From: Erysipelotrichaceae bacterium
Lineage (GTDB): Bacteria; Bacillota_I; Bacilli_A; Erysipelotrichales; Erysipelotrichaceae
Length of the DNA stretch: 64,000 nucleotides
Direction: 5' to 3'
Assembly (NCBI GenBank): GCA_024684175.1
Contig: JAIKXJ010000008.1
Span: 62,001-126,000 of the forward strand
Shown piece after piece: positions 7,754 through 16,469 of this stretch; the stretch's first letter is position 1; each line of letters begins with the position of its first letter. The position numbers and the translations under genes are program-made. Under the pieces are notes generated by a model. It was not told the DNA's origin and did not search any database. It saw nothing but the letters and a program-made list of their open reading frames with translations.

Positions 7754-8509
7754 TCAATAGATGATCTCTATCTGGTTATTTTCGAAAAAATTGACGAATT
7801 TATCGGATGGACGCTTATCGGTGATGACTCCCTTGATCGACGTAAAATCCGCAAAGTGATTGTAGGCGATCACATCGAACTTCGAGTGATCCGCCATGAC
7901 GTAATTGGCCGCCGACTGGTTGATGGCATGTTGCTTCATCGCACCCTCATACAGATTGGTGTTGGTCAAAGCCTTCACTGTGGAGATGCCAACTGTGGAA
8001 ATGAACGCCTTATTGTAATTATAAGGATAGAACGTCGAATCGATGATGAAGATCCCGCTGTCGTGCTGCATGACGCCGCCGACGCAGATCCCGGTCAGAT
8101 TCGGAAGCTTGCGGATGGCCATCATGACGTCGATGCAGTGCGAGATGACCGTGACGTTCCTGAGATCCTTCATAAAATGAAGCATCCGGTACGCCGTCGT
8201 CCCCGAATCGATGAAGATGACATCGCCGTCTTCGACCAGAGCTGCCGCCAGCTTGCCGATGTATTCCTTCTCCTCGGAATGAGACATCTCTCGTTCATGC
8301 AAAGGAGAGACGGAAGACACGGAATCCTTGTTGTCGGAGAAGATGACGCCGCCGTAGACCCTGTCGATCAGTCCCTGATCTTCAAGGATCTTCAGATCCC
8401 GGCGCAGTGTCTGGATGGAGATGTTGAACCTCTTGATCAGGTCCTCGTTCTTCACGCTGCCGTTATCCTTGATATAAGATAACATTTCTTTCTGTCGATC
8501 GTATTTCAT
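7754..8509 (-). CDS. DeoR/GlpR-family sugar-phosphate-responsive regulator
   Basis: A 251-residue DeoR-family repressor. The N-terminal winged helix (MKYDRQKEMLSYIKDNGSV, then SIQTLRRDLKILEDQGLIDRVYGG) is diagnostic. The C-terminal sensor follows the DeoRC pattern with DVIFIDSGTTAYRM and a late SKFDVIAYN segment. Such proteins bind phosphorylated sugars. It sits between the minus-strand PTS operon and the plus-strand transaldolase/alcohol dehydrogenase pair and probably controls both. Confidence 0.9.
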   Translation of the reverse strand: MKYDRQKEMLSYIKDNGSVKNEDLIKRFNISIQTLRRDLKILEDQGLIDRVYGGVIFSDNKDSVSSVSPLHEREMSHSEEKEYIGKLAAALVEDGDVIFIDSGTTAYRMLHFMKDLRNVTVISHCIDVMMAIRKLPNLTGICVGGVMQHDSGIFIIDSTFYPYNYNKAFISTVGISTVKALTNTNLYEGAMKQHAINQSAANYVMADHSKFDVIAYNHFADFTSIKGVITDKRPSDKFVNFFENNQIEIIY

Positions 8510-8533
8510 AATAGCTTCACCTTTAAATGTTTC

Positions 8534-8562
8534 CCTGATTATATTATAGGAAATTCATCAGG
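8534..8562. promoter_or_regulatory. Inverted repeat in the deoR/transaldolase divergent promoter
   Basis: CCTGAT at 8534-8539 and ATCAGG at 8557-8562 flank an AT-rich core containing TATATTATAGG. The element sits between divergent starts and could be an operator. Support is only from symmetry. Confidence 0.3.
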
Positions 8563-8597
8563 ATATTATCAATTGTTTGCCAAAAAGGAGTAAGAAA

Positions 8598-9650
8598 ATG
8601 AACAAACTTCACGAAATGACTACCAAATTCCCACAGACCGAGCTTTGGAACGATTCCTGTTCCTGCAAGGAACTCAGCTACGCCATCGAAAACGGCGGAT
8701 GCGGCGCTACGACCAACCCGGTCATCGTCTTCAACGTACTGAAGAACGAACTGCCCGAATGGGAAGACACCATCAACGCGATGGTCGATGACAACCCGAC
8801 CTGGACGGAAGACGACCTCGCCTGGGCGCTGATCAAAGCGATGGGGACCAAAGCGGCACACCTGCTCGACGACATCTTTGAAAAGACCCACGGTCAAAGA
8901 GGAAGGATCTCGTTCCAGACCAACGCCAAATTCTACCGCAACAAAGATCTGATGGTGGAACAGGCACTCGATCTCGCTTCCCAGGTGAAGAATTCACAGA
9001 TCAAACTCCCGGCATCCAAAGCCGGCGTCGAAGCCATGGAAGAACTCACCTACCGCGGTGTTTCCATCAACGCCACCGTTTCCTTCACCGTTGCGCAAGC
9101 CATTGCCGTTGCGGAAGCCGTCGAACGCGGTCTGAAGAGAAGAGAAGCCGAAGGACTCGATTCTTCCTGGATGCATCCGGTCTGCACGATCATGTCCGGC
9201 AGAGTCGATGACTATCTCAAGGCTTACTACGGAAAGACCGATACGATCATCTCCTCGGAAGCTTACGAAATGGCCGGCGTTGCCGTCATGAAGAAAGCTT
9301 ACGGCATCTTCAAGGAAAGAGGCTACCGCACGAAACTCCTCGTTGCCGCTTACCGTAACCTTCACCACTTCGAAGAATTCATCGGCGGCGATCTGATCCT
9401 GACCATCCCATACAAATGGCAGAGGAAATACAACGGTGCCGATGTCGATATCGTCGACAATATGTCCAAGCCGGTCGATCAGAAGATCATCGACGAACTC
9501 ATGAAACACGAGGAATTCCGCAAAGCCTATGACGAGAACTTCCCGGCCGATGAATTCCAGTTCTACGGCGCCTTCAAAAAGACCATCGACCAGTTCCTGA
9601 ACGGATACGATTCCTTAGTCCAGCTGGTCAGAAAGTACATGGTGAAATAA
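8598..9650 (+). CDS. Transaldolase-family protein
   Basis: A 350-residue class I aldolase of the transaldolase family. The ATTNPVI motif (residues 37-43) and the Schiff-base lysine region NSQIKLPAS (Lys136) are present, as is a later AAYRNLHHF segment. The start is set by AAGGAG at 8585-8590, seven bases before this ATG; an upstream in-frame ATG at 8577 precedes the ribosome site and is rejected. It may transfer dihydroxyacetone units or cleave a fructose-6-phosphate-like substrate. It stands directly before an Fe-alcohol dehydrogenase gene and divergent from DeoR, so it is probably catabolic rather than a pentose-pathway housekeeping copy. Confidence 0.85.
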   Translation: MNKLHEMTTKFPQTELWNDSCSCKELSYAIENGGCGATTNPVIVFNVLKNELPEWEDTINAMVDDNPTWTEDDLAWALIKAMGTKAAHLLDDIFEKTHGQRGRISFQTNAKFYRNKDLMVEQALDLASQVKNSQIKLPASKAGVEAMEELTYRGVSINATVSFTVAQAIAVAEAVERGLKRREAEGLDSSWMHPVCTIMSGRVDDYLKAYYGKTDTIISSEAYEMAGVAVMKKAYGIFKERGYRTKLLVAAYRNLHHFEEFIGGDLILTIPYKWQRKYNGADVDIVDNMSKPVDQKIIDELMKHEEFRKAYDENFPADEFQFYGAFKKTIDQFLNGYDSLVQLVRKYMVK

Positions 9651-9651
9651 A

Positions 9652-10803
9652 ATGGCAGCGTCATTCCTGACTCCGAAAACGATCGTTTCCGGCAAAGATG
9701 CACTGAAAGCCGCAGAGAGTGAACTCGTCAAGCTTGGCAAGAAAGCCCTCATCGTCACCGGTGAAACGATGGTGAAACTCGGCAACGCAAAACTCCTCGA
9801 GGATATCCTGGACGATAACGGCATTCGCTACCACGTCTTCTCCGAAGTCAACTTCGAACCGGACGACATCGTCGTAGCCAAAGGCGCGAAAACCTATAAA
9901 GACAACGGCTGCGATCATTTGATCGCCTTAGGCGGCGGTTCTCCGATCGATACCGCCAAAGCCATCTCCTTGCTTCTGAATTCCGATGCACCTTTGAACT
10001 CCTATATGGGCAAGATCATCGACATCAAGCGTCCGCCGCTGGCCGCCATCCCGACGACCGCCGGTACCGGCTCGGAAGCCACCAAATTCACGATCATCAA
10101 CGATACGGCAAACAAAGTCAAGATGCTGCTGACCGGACCGTGCCTGATCCCCGACATCGCGATCATCGATCCCGCTTTCTCGATGACGGCACCGAAGTCC
10201 GTCACTTCCCACACCGGCATCGATGCGCTCTGCCACGCTCTGGAATCCTATACTTCAAGAAAATCCCAGCCACTGTCAGACACCTTTGCCTTGAGTGCGA
10301 TCAAACGCATCTTCGCCAACCTGCCGGCATGTTACGATGAAGGGACCAATGTCGAAGCCAGGATACAGATGTCCCTGGCCGCTCTTGAAGCCGGCATCTC
10401 CTTCAACAACTCTTCCGTCACCATCGTCCACGGCATGTCCAGACCCATGGGAGCCCTCTTCCATGTGCCTCACGGACTGTCCAATGCGATGCTGCTCAGA
10501 GAATGCATGGATTTTGCCGTCGAAGGGGCTTACGACCGCTTTGCGGATGTCGCCCGTTCCCTTTCTCTTACCGACGAACAGGACGATGAGAAAGCCGCAA
10601 GGATCTTCTTAAGCAAACTCGGTGAATTGCTCGATCATCTGAATGTTCCGACGATGTCGGAATTCGGTATCGACAAAGACACCTACTTCGCCAACATCGA
10701 CAAGATGGCTCACGACGCCTTTGCGTCCGGTTCGCCTTCCAACACGATCCGCGAAGTCAGCGTCGAAGACATGATCGAACTCTACAAAAAGATCTACAGA
10801 TAA
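9652..10803 (+). CDS. Iron-containing alcohol dehydrogenase
   Basis: A 383-residue type III alcohol dehydrogenase. The NAD motif ALGGGSPIDTAKAI is clear, followed by PTTAGTGSEATKF. The metal site is seen in SHTGIDALCHALESY and in the HGMSRPMGALFHVPHG motif. It likely reduces an aldehyde or oxidises a diol (family members include 1,3-propanediol, lactaldehyde and butanol dehydrogenases). It begins one base after the transaldolase stop, so the two are coupled. The pairing suggests that an aldehyde released by the aldolase is its substrate. Confidence 0.88.
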   Translation: MAASFLTPKTIVSGKDALKAAESELVKLGKKALIVTGETMVKLGNAKLLEDILDDNGIRYHVFSEVNFEPDDIVVAKGAKTYKDNGCDHLIALGGGSPIDTAKAISLLLNSDAPLNSYMGKIIDIKRPPLAAIPTTAGTGSEATKFTIINDTANKVKMLLTGPCLIPDIAIIDPAFSMTAPKSVTSHTGIDALCHALESYTSRKSQPLSDTFALSAIKRIFANLPACYDEGTNVEARIQMSLAALEAGISFNNSSVTIVHGMSRPMGALFHVPHGLSNAMLLRECMDFAVEGAYDRFADVARSLSLTDEQDDEKAARIFLSKLGELLDHLNVPTMSEFGIDKDTYFANIDKMAHDAFASGSPSNTIREVSVEDMIELYKKIYR

Positions 10804-10815
10804 ACAAGATCAAAA

Positions 10816-10853
10816 AAAGGAGACGGCGTCATTATACAGTCCGTCTCCTTTTT
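10816..10853 (+). terminator. Rho-independent terminator
   Basis: An eleven-pair stem AAAGGAGACGG/CCGTCTCCTTT with a 14-base loop ends in a T-rich run, closing the transaldolase/dehydrogenase unit. Confidence 0.85.
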
Positions 10854-10859
10854 CTCTCT

Positions 10860-10888
10860 TTCAACCAGGATGCATATTCTCATATAAT
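10860..10888 (+). promoter_or_regulatory. Sigma-A type promoter for the NERD-like gene
   Basis: TTCAAC at 10860-10865 and TATAAT at 10883-10888 are separated by 17 bases. The expected start of transcription is near 10895, just before the AAGGAG ribosome site. Confidence 0.7.
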
Positions 10889-10915
10889 ATTGTTTGAATG
10901 AATCAAGGAGTCCTT

Positions 10916-11584
10916 ATGAACCATCTGCTTGCGGAAAACAACACATCCAACTTCAATCTGTTCCTCTATGTCATCGCCGGTGCCGCCGCACTGATCTTCC
11001 TGTTCCGTGCGGCCGTCGCCTATCCCCGCTACAAGAAATCGATCTTCCCGCACATCTACGACAACTATCTGATCGACTACTTCTACAAGCGCAATGTCCT
11101 TCAGGATTCCTCCAGATCGGGACTCCTCAAAAAGATCCTGGGATATCACCGCATCATCTTCGCCAACCTCACCGACAAGGAAGGCAAGCTCTGTGCCCAG
11201 ATCATGACCATCATCCACTCCAAAGGCCTGCTGGCGATCGCCTACCTGGCATCGAGCGGCAGCGTCTACGGAAACGATACGGGAAGCTGGTATGTGAAAC
11301 GGACGGAAGACGGTAAGGAAAAGAAATACAAACTGGAAAACCCCGTCATCTACCTGAGGGAATACCTCACACATCTGAGTGATGTCACCGGCGGAAAGAA
11401 AGTCCAGTCACTGATCGCCGTCAACAACGACTGCGACATCTCCAACGTCAAGTCGACGGTCCGTGTCAAAAATTATTCCGAAGTCACCAAAGCCATCGAA
11501 GAAGCCGACTGCGGCTACGGTCTCAACGACAGTGAGATCGATGAGATCTTCGAGAAACTCGGCGGCAAGATCGACCGCAGATAA
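10916..11584 (+). CDS. Membrane-anchored protein with NERD-like domain
   Basis: A 222-residue protein with one N-terminal membrane helix (about residues 12-35, LFLYVIAGAAALIFLF) and a soluble domain. AAGGAG at 10905-10910 fixes the ATG at 10916; the ATG at 10898 lies upstream of that site. The segment GLLAIAYLASSGSVYGND, then SWYVKR, then KYKLENPVIYLREYLTHL, follows the pattern of the nuclease-related (NERD) domain (strand, GxxxG, WT.., NPxxQ..H). The catalytic residues look eroded (Ala-Tyr where the family has Val-Lys-Asn). Function is unknown; it may be a non-catalytic relative. It stands alone with its own promoter and terminator. Confidence 0.6.
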   Translation: MNHLLAENNTSNFNLFLYVIAGAAALIFLFRAAVAYPRYKKSIFPHIYDNYLIDYFYKRNVLQDSSRSGLLKKILGYHRIIFANLTDKEGKLCAQIMTIIHSKGLLAIAYLASSGSVYGNDTGSWYVKRTEDGKEKKYKLENPVIYLREYLTHLSDVTGGKKVQSLIAVNNDCDISNVKSTVRVKNYSEVTKAIEEADCGYGLNDSEIDEIFEKLGGKIDRR

Positions 11585-11594
11585 GAAAAACAAA

Positions 11595-11645
11595 AAAAGC
11601 GTTCCTCCTGTAAGTTCAGCATACTCACAGTGGAACGCTTTTCTT
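11595..11645. terminator. Bidirectional terminator
   Basis: An eleven-pair stem AAAAGCGTTCC/GGAACGCTTTT with a long loop has T-rich flanks on both strands. It separates convergent genes. Confidence 0.8.
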
Positions 11646-12131
11646 TTACTCTTCCTTGAGCAGATCCTTCCAGGTACGGATCTCTTCCTCGCTCGCATCC
11701 GGACCGAGACGTTTTCCCTCATCGACGTTCACATCACTTCCGACGATGCCTCTGATGTGCTCTGCCGACTTCGTGACACCGCTGCCCCCGGACGTGCAGA
11801 ACGGGATGAGCGTCTTGCCGGTGAAGTCATACTTCTCTAAGAACGTATCGACGATCGACGGTTCTCTGCCCCACCAGACAGGAAAACCGACGAAGACGAT
11901 ATCGTAAGCTGCGACACTGTCAAGATCATCGACGATCGCCGGACGGCAGGACTCGTCTGCCATCTCCGTGTTGGAACGGGAATCCTTCACCGTATAGTCA
12001 AGATCCTGTGCCGTATAAGCTGTTTCCGGCTTGATCTCATAGAGGTCGCCGTTTTCGACCTTGCAGATCTCTTCGGCGACTTTCTTCGTCGTACCAGTCG
12101 CCGAAAAATAAGCTACCAATATCTTTTTCAT
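11646..12131 (-). CDS. Flavodoxin
   Basis: A 161-residue flavodoxin-fold protein. The N-terminal FMN phosphate loop reads AYFSATGTTKKVAEE, and a later GFPVWWGREPS loop and PFCTSGGSG loop complete the FMN site. It carries electrons in the cytoplasm or reduces quinone-like compounds. AAGGAG is five bases before the ATG. It is monocistronic between two terminators. The length and the GFPVWW loop suggest the small NAD(P)H-dependent-oxidoreductase-type flavodoxin family rather than the classic nif flavodoxin. Confidence 0.88.
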   Translation of the reverse strand: MKKILVAYFSATGTTKKVAEEICKVENGDLYEIKPETAYTAQDLDYTVKDSRSNTEMADESCRPAIVDDLDSVAAYDIVFVGFPVWWGREPSIVDTFLEKYDFTGKTLIPFCTSGGSGVTKSAEHIRGIVGSDVNVDEGKRLGPDASEEEIRTWKDLLKEE

Positions 12132-12209
12132 GAACTCTCCTTCTTTCTGTTTTCATTATTCGTTCTTAGGCTGCGGATTTCAATCAAACTGCTCAAAAAA
12201 GACCGCGGT

Positions 12210-14318
12210 TCACCCGAGGTCTTCTTCCATATCTTCCGTTTCGATCGGTTCATCGATGATCTCTTCTTCGCCATAGGCCTTACTCAGATCATAATGCCCG
12301 AAGACATAATCATATAAGTCCGTATCTTCGATGCCGATCGAGAAGGCATAGCGGTTCTTCACCGTATTGACCGCATTCTCCAGATAGTTGTTCAGCAGTT
12401 CTTCCGAATAATCTTCCGTATCGATCAGCCATTCCGCCTTGCCGGTAGCGGCGTTATACTTCACTTTATCGGTGATGAAGTTCTTGTTGTAGAGCTGCGC
12501 GATATGCGTGCCGTTGCCGAAGATATCGGTACCGGCATAAAGCCGGGAATCGTAGGTGATCCCGAAGAGGTTGTAGACTGTCGGGATGATGTCCACGTTG
12601 CAGCACGGCGTATCGACTTCAATCTTTTCCTTGAGACCGGCATTGTAGATGATGCAGGAAGAACGGAAGGATTCGAAATCCTCATCGACCGCTTCTCCTT
12701 TTAAAGCTTCATAACCGGCATCGGTCAGATAATAAGGATAGTGGTCACCGGCCAGGACGATGACGGTGTTCTCCAGCTTGCCCGCTTCTTCCAGTCTCTG
12801 CAGAAGATAAGACATCGCTTCCTCCAGCTCATAGTTGGCCGCCAGATAGCCTTCCGCCGAAGTCGGCAGGTGTTCCGAAAGCTTTGAGGTCACGGTCTTG
12901 ATGTTCTTGGCGACCATGACGTTGTTCGTCGTATAGTTGCCGTGTCCCGAGAACGTCATGTAATACGTCAGGAAGCGCTCATCATCGATATAGTCATCGA
13001 CCGACTGTTCCATCATCTCCAGATCGGAAGCCGGCCAGGCCGTCGTGAACTTCATGCCGTCGTTCATAAACTGACAGTCGAAGCCCATGTTCGGCAGCGT
13101 CCGGTTCCGTCCGTAGTAATCGCCCAAGTAGTTGTGATAGGCTCTTGGCTGCAGGCCTTCGGACAAAGCGAAGGTGTTGCCTAAAGCCGGCGTCATATCC
13201 TTGCCGATGGAACGTCCCATCGTACCGGTGATCTTGCCCATATTGGTAGCTTGTCTCGCCACATCCGGCCACACACCGGTCAATATCGCATACTCACCGT
13301 TGGTCGTCGTATTGCGGAACGAGTTGTAGAAATTCTTTAAGACGATGCCGTTATTGGCCATCTTATATAAAGTCGGCGTCACTGTCTCATCGACAGCCAG
13401 CGACGAGAACGACTCCGCACAGATGTAGATCAGGTTGTAGCCTTTGAACAATCCCGTATAGTCGTTTCTGACTGTCGAAGCCTGCGATCCCATATAGGAA
13501 AGAAGATCTTTGATCTCTTCATCTTCGCAATCCTTTGCCAGTGCATGGAAGTCAAGACCCTCCAGCTTATTGAATTCGACCCTGACTTCTTCCTTCTTTT
13601 CCTCTTCTTTGAGCTCGACGACGGAAGCTTCCGCCAGGTCTTCTTTCGGACTGTTTGATCCGAACAGAGAATAACGAAGCTCCACCAGGAAGTTCGGCAG
13701 GACGCCCAGCTTCTTAGAAGCCGTGTCGGTATCGACATAGCGGCTGTGATAAGCGCCGTAAGCGGAGAAGTCGCTCTTGCCGGCCAGCGGCAGCGAAACG
13801 ACCACCAGTGCCCACAGACCCACGGCCAGGAAGGCCGTCAGCAAATGTGCCGGGATCGAGAAACCGTCCTTGCGCTTCTTGTTTTTCAAAGCCAGGAAGA
13901 TCTCCAGCAGGACCGGCGCTTCAAATAACAGGATGACCAAAGCATTGTCTTTCAAGGTCGTCTTCATCGACCACCAGAAGTTGGTGACCGCGTCTTCCCC
14001 GGCACCCAGCATCGATACGGAAACCAGAGAGCCGAAAGTCTTGTAGTAGATCAGATCGCCCAGGTAGAAGACCGATACCGCCAGCAGCAGCACGATCATC
14101 AAGATCTCGTTAGCCCGTTCGTGTCTGACCGACCAGCAGGTCAGTGCCGTCAGCATCGCCCCGATCGGCAACAGGAACAATACGTTGTACAAAGCGATCC
14201 CCCGTAACGTGGAATGTAACTGATAATATAACATCGCTTCCCAGTATAAAAGGATCATCACCAGCAGGATCATGACCTTTACGGAAGCTTTCATCTCTTC
14301 TTTAAAAAACTTTTTCAT
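12210..14318 (-). CDS. LTA synthase-family membrane sulfatase/phosphoglycerol transferase
   Basis: A 702-residue protein with about five N-terminal membrane helices and an extracellular sulfatase-fold domain from about residue 290. Active-site motifs of the lipoteichoic acid synthase family are visible: YICAESFSSLA (metal Glu), RNTTTNGEYAILTG (threonine nucleophile region), YMTFSGHGNY (His) and VLAGDHYPYY (Asp-His). These enzymes polymerise glycerol phosphate from phosphatidylglycerol onto a glycolipid anchor, or modify other polymers. A Lys/Glu-rich stretch separates the membrane part from the catalytic part, and the C-terminus is very acidic. The glycolipid-type glycosyltransferase at 20973 could make an anchor. 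The precise polymer is not known. Confidence 0.85.
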   Translation of the reverse strand: MKKFFKEEMKASVKVMILLVMILLYWEAMLYYQLHSTLRGIALYNVLFLLPIGAMLTALTCWSVRHERANEILMIVLLLAVSVFYLGDLIYYKTFGSLVSVSMLGAGEDAVTNFWWSMKTTLKDNALVILLFEAPVLLEIFLALKNKKRKDGFSIPAHLLTAFLAVGLWALVVVSLPLAGKSDFSAYGAYHSRYVDTDTASKKLGVLPNFLVELRYSLFGSNSPKEDLAEASVVELKEEEKKEEVRVEFNKLEGLDFHALAKDCEDEEIKDLLSYMGSQASTVRNDYTGLFKGYNLIYICAESFSSLAVDETVTPTLYKMANNGIVLKNFYNSFRNTTTNGEYAILTGVWPDVARQATNMGKITGTMGRSIGKDMTPALGNTFALSEGLQPRAYHNYLGDYYGRNRTLPNMGFDCQFMNDGMKFTTAWPASDLEMMEQSVDDYIDDERFLTYYMTFSGHGNYTTNNVMVAKNIKTVTSKLSEHLPTSAEGYLAANYELEEAMSYLLQRLEEAGKLENTVIVLAGDHYPYYLTDAGYEALKGEAVDEDFESFRSSCIIYNAGLKEKIEVDTPCCNVDIIPTVYNLFGITYDSRLYAGTDIFGNGTHIAQLYNKNFITDKVKYNAATGKAEWLIDTEDYSEELLNNYLENAVNTVKNRYAFSIGIEDTDLYDYVFGHYDLSKAYGEEEIIDEPIETEDMEEDLG

Positions 14319-14455
14319 TTTGCCCTTCTTACCCGGATGATTTTATCACTTTTCTTTTGTAAATTGAAACATTATGAAACGAAGTTCAATGAAAAGACAT
14401 CGTTTGTTAAGGAGTATTAAGATGTTCGTAAACTGTCCCGCTGCTCTTTCGCAGG

Positions 14456-14481
14456 CAAAAAAACGCTCCCGACGGGAGCGT
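14456..14481 (-). terminator. Rho-independent terminator of the ridA-PTS operon
   Basis: An eight-pair stem ACGCTCCC/GGGAGCGT with loop GAC is followed on the minus strand by seven T. It lies just after the regulator stop. Confidence 0.85.
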
Positions 14482-14486
14482 CAAAA

Positions 14487-15158
14487 TCATTCTTTGATCT
14501 TCTTGCGGTGATTCCGGATATGCATGTAGATCGTGTTCTTGGAGATGCCCATCAGCTCTTCCGCCTTGAGGACGGAATCCTTCAGCTGGAAGATCCCCTT
14601 GTCGTAGAGACGTTCGACGATGATCTTGTTCTTGTTGGAAGGAAGGATCGTGTCGTCCGCAAGAACGGCCGCCCTCTCTTCTTCCAGCGTCGAAGCGATC
14701 AGTTCTTCCGGATTCTGCGTGTAGGTCTCCGACAGGGAATGGCTGGCCACAGCCGGATTCGCCGTGAAAGAATTGATGATGTCGATGAACGGAGCGTTCA
14801 GATACATGTTGATGCAGATGAGTCCGATGGTCTTGTTTCCTTCACCGCGGATGGCGATCGTCGTCGACTTCAGCGGCTCTCCCTTGGTGTTGCGTGAATA
14901 GTAGACGAGCGAATCGACGTGACCCTCTTCGATCTGTTCCAGCATCTTCAGTGCCAGGTCGGTGATCGGTGCCCCGACTTTCCTTCCCGTATGCTCGCCG
15001 TTGTAGATGCAGATGACGGAATGATCGAAATCCTCCAGCGAATGCAGGACCAGTTCATAGGAAGTTGACAGATAATTCGCCAGGCCGTCGATGACCGGAA
15101 TATAGGAATTCAGGATCTGACGGTCTGTCTTTGTCAGTTTAACTTGTTTCATCAGCAT
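14487..15158 (-). CDS. YheO/DauR-like PAS-HTH transcriptional regulator
   Basis: A 223-residue protein with an N-terminal YheO-like PAS domain (about residues 10-125, including VLHSLEDFDHSVICIYNGEHTGR and a later GLICINMYLN) and a C-terminal DauR-type helix-turn-helix (KIIVERLYDKGIFQLKDS, then MGISKNTIYMHIRN). Relatives include DauR, a regulator of D-arginine catabolism. No good ribosome site is seen; the ATG two codons further on is an alternative start. It is the last gene of a ridA-PTS-aminotransferase unit, so it probably regulates that unit in response to an amino-compound. Confidence 0.8.
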   Translation of the reverse strand: MLMKQVKLTKTDRQILNSYIPVIDGLANYLSTSYELVLHSLEDFDHSVICIYNGEHTGRKVGAPITDLALKMLEQIEEGHVDSLVYYSRNTKGEPLKSTTIAIRGEGNKTIGLICINMYLNAPFIDIINSFTANPAVASHSLSETYTQNPEELIASTLEEERAAVLADDTILPSNKNKIIVERLYDKGIFQLKDSVLKAEELMGISKNTIYMHIRNHRKKIKE

Positions 15159-15184
15159 AATTATCTAAAAATGAATGAAAAAAA

Positions 15185-16396
15185 TCAATGTGAACTGCGG
15201 TATTTTTCCAGTGCTGATGCAATCGAGTTCAGTGCATCGACGACTCTTTGATCATCTTTGTAGACACCGAGGATGATGCGCAGGTGCCCTTTGCCGCCTT
15301 CCCCGTAATTGGCGCCGTCATTGACGGAGACCTTCGCCTCTTTGACCAGATAAGAAACGATGTCGGAAGAATCGCCCAGTTCGCTGACATCGACCCAGCA
15401 CATGAAACCCGATTCCGGCAGTGCACAGTGAACGCCTTTCACCCTGTTGAGGATCTCATAGGCCTTATGTCTGCGGTATTCGTAGGCTCTTTCAAAGACA
15501 TCCATGAATTCCGGATGCTTCAGCGCTTCCATCACGGCCTTCTGCGCCGCAGTCGAAGTTGCGCCGATGACGCCGACCGCATTGGCGAACATCGCATCCA
15601 TGATCTGATCGTGGGCGACGATATAGCCGACTCTGAGCCCGGAAAGCCCCATGCCCTTGGAGAAAGAGAAGACGCTGACCGTCCGTTCAAACAGACCGTC
15701 CATCGCCGCCGGGGTGATCATCTCGTTTTCGAAAGTGAAATCTTCAAACGCCTGATCGACGACCAGGATGAGATCGTTCTCGATGATGAAATCCCTCAAT
15801 CCTTCCAACGATCTTCTGTTGTAGACCGTCGTCGTCGGATTGTTCGGATGGGTCAGCAGGACCATCTTGGTCTTATCGCTCAGTTTCTCTTTCATCTGTC
15901 CGATGTCGAGCTGATAGCCGTCTTTTGCGCTCAGGGCGATCGGCACGACCTTTCCGCCCATGGTCTCGATGTCGAGATAATTGTTCGGATAGGACGGACT
16001 CGGGATCATCACTTCGTCACCGTCATTGATGAACGGAACGATCGCGAAATACAGACCGCTGTCCGAACCCGGCGTGATCAATATGTTCCTCTGCGGATCG
16101 ACTTTGAGATGATTCTGCCGTTCCAGCTTCTCTGCGATCAGGACCTTCAGATCGGGATTGCCGATCGGTGCCGTATAATGCGGCGCCGACTCATCTCTGA
16201 TCGCCTTGACATAGGCGTCTTCGACAAACTGCGGCATCGAACGGTCAGGCATGAACGGATCCGCCCAGCCCATCAGGGCAATGCCCTGTTTTTCCATTTC
16301 CTGGTAGGAAGAGCCGACATCGGCTTTTTCGACTTCCGTAAACAGACCGCCCTGTGCTTTTGCGAAAGCAGGGATCATTTTATCTCTGATGTTCAT
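15185..16396 (-). CDS. PLP-dependent class I/II aminotransferase
   Basis: A 403-residue fold-type I enzyme. Visible are the substrate loop (HYTAPIGNPDLK), the PLP loop (TPGSDSGLYF), the HPNNPTTTVY motif, VVDQAFEDFTF, and the PLP lysine in SFSKGMGLSGLRVGY; the C-terminal carboxylate-binding arginine is in GHLRIILGV. It transfers an amino group or cleaves a C-S bond; MalY/PatB-type lyases share this fold. GGAGG lies six bases before the ATG. It follows a PTS IIBC gene, an arrangement that recalls malX-malY. Neighbouring RidA, which removes reactive enamines, fits a PLP enzyme that releases them. Confidence 0.85.
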   Translation of the reverse strand: MNIRDKMIPAFAKAQGGLFTEVEKADVGSSYQEMEKQGIALMGWADPFMPDRSMPQFVEDAYVKAIRDESAPHYTAPIGNPDLKVLIAEKLERQNHLKVDPQRNILITPGSDSGLYFAIVPFINDGDEVMIPSPSYPNNYLDIETMGGKVVPIALSAKDGYQLDIGQMKEKLSDKTKMVLLTHPNNPTTTVYNRRSLEGLRDFIIENDLILVVDQAFEDFTFENEMITPAAMDGLFERTVSVFSFSKGMGLSGLRVGYIVAHDQIMDAMFANAVGVIGATSTAAQKAVMEALKHPEFMDVFERAYEYRRHKAYEILNRVKGVHCALPESGFMCWVDVSELGDSSDIVSYLVKEAKVSVNDGANYGEGGKGHLRIILGVYKDDQRVVDALNSIASALEKYRSSH

Positions 16397-16416
16397 AATT
16401 ATCCTCCGATAGACAA

Positions 16417-16446
16417 GATCGCGGGAAGCCTCAAGTTCCCGCGATC
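16417..16446 (-). other. Strong hairpin between PTS and aminotransferase genes
   Basis: An eleven-pair perfect stem GATCGCGGGAA/TTCCCGCGATC with an eight-base loop has no T run on the minus strand. It may stabilise or process the operon message rather than end it. Confidence 0.55.
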
Positions 16447-16469
16447 CTCATCATTATCAATATAATACC

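Noticed and set aside
15248..16465. A 405-codon open frame opposite the aminotransferase
   Set aside because: It is antisense to a recognised PLP enzyme with intact motifs; the translated sequence is rich in His, Arg and Asp without a fold pattern.
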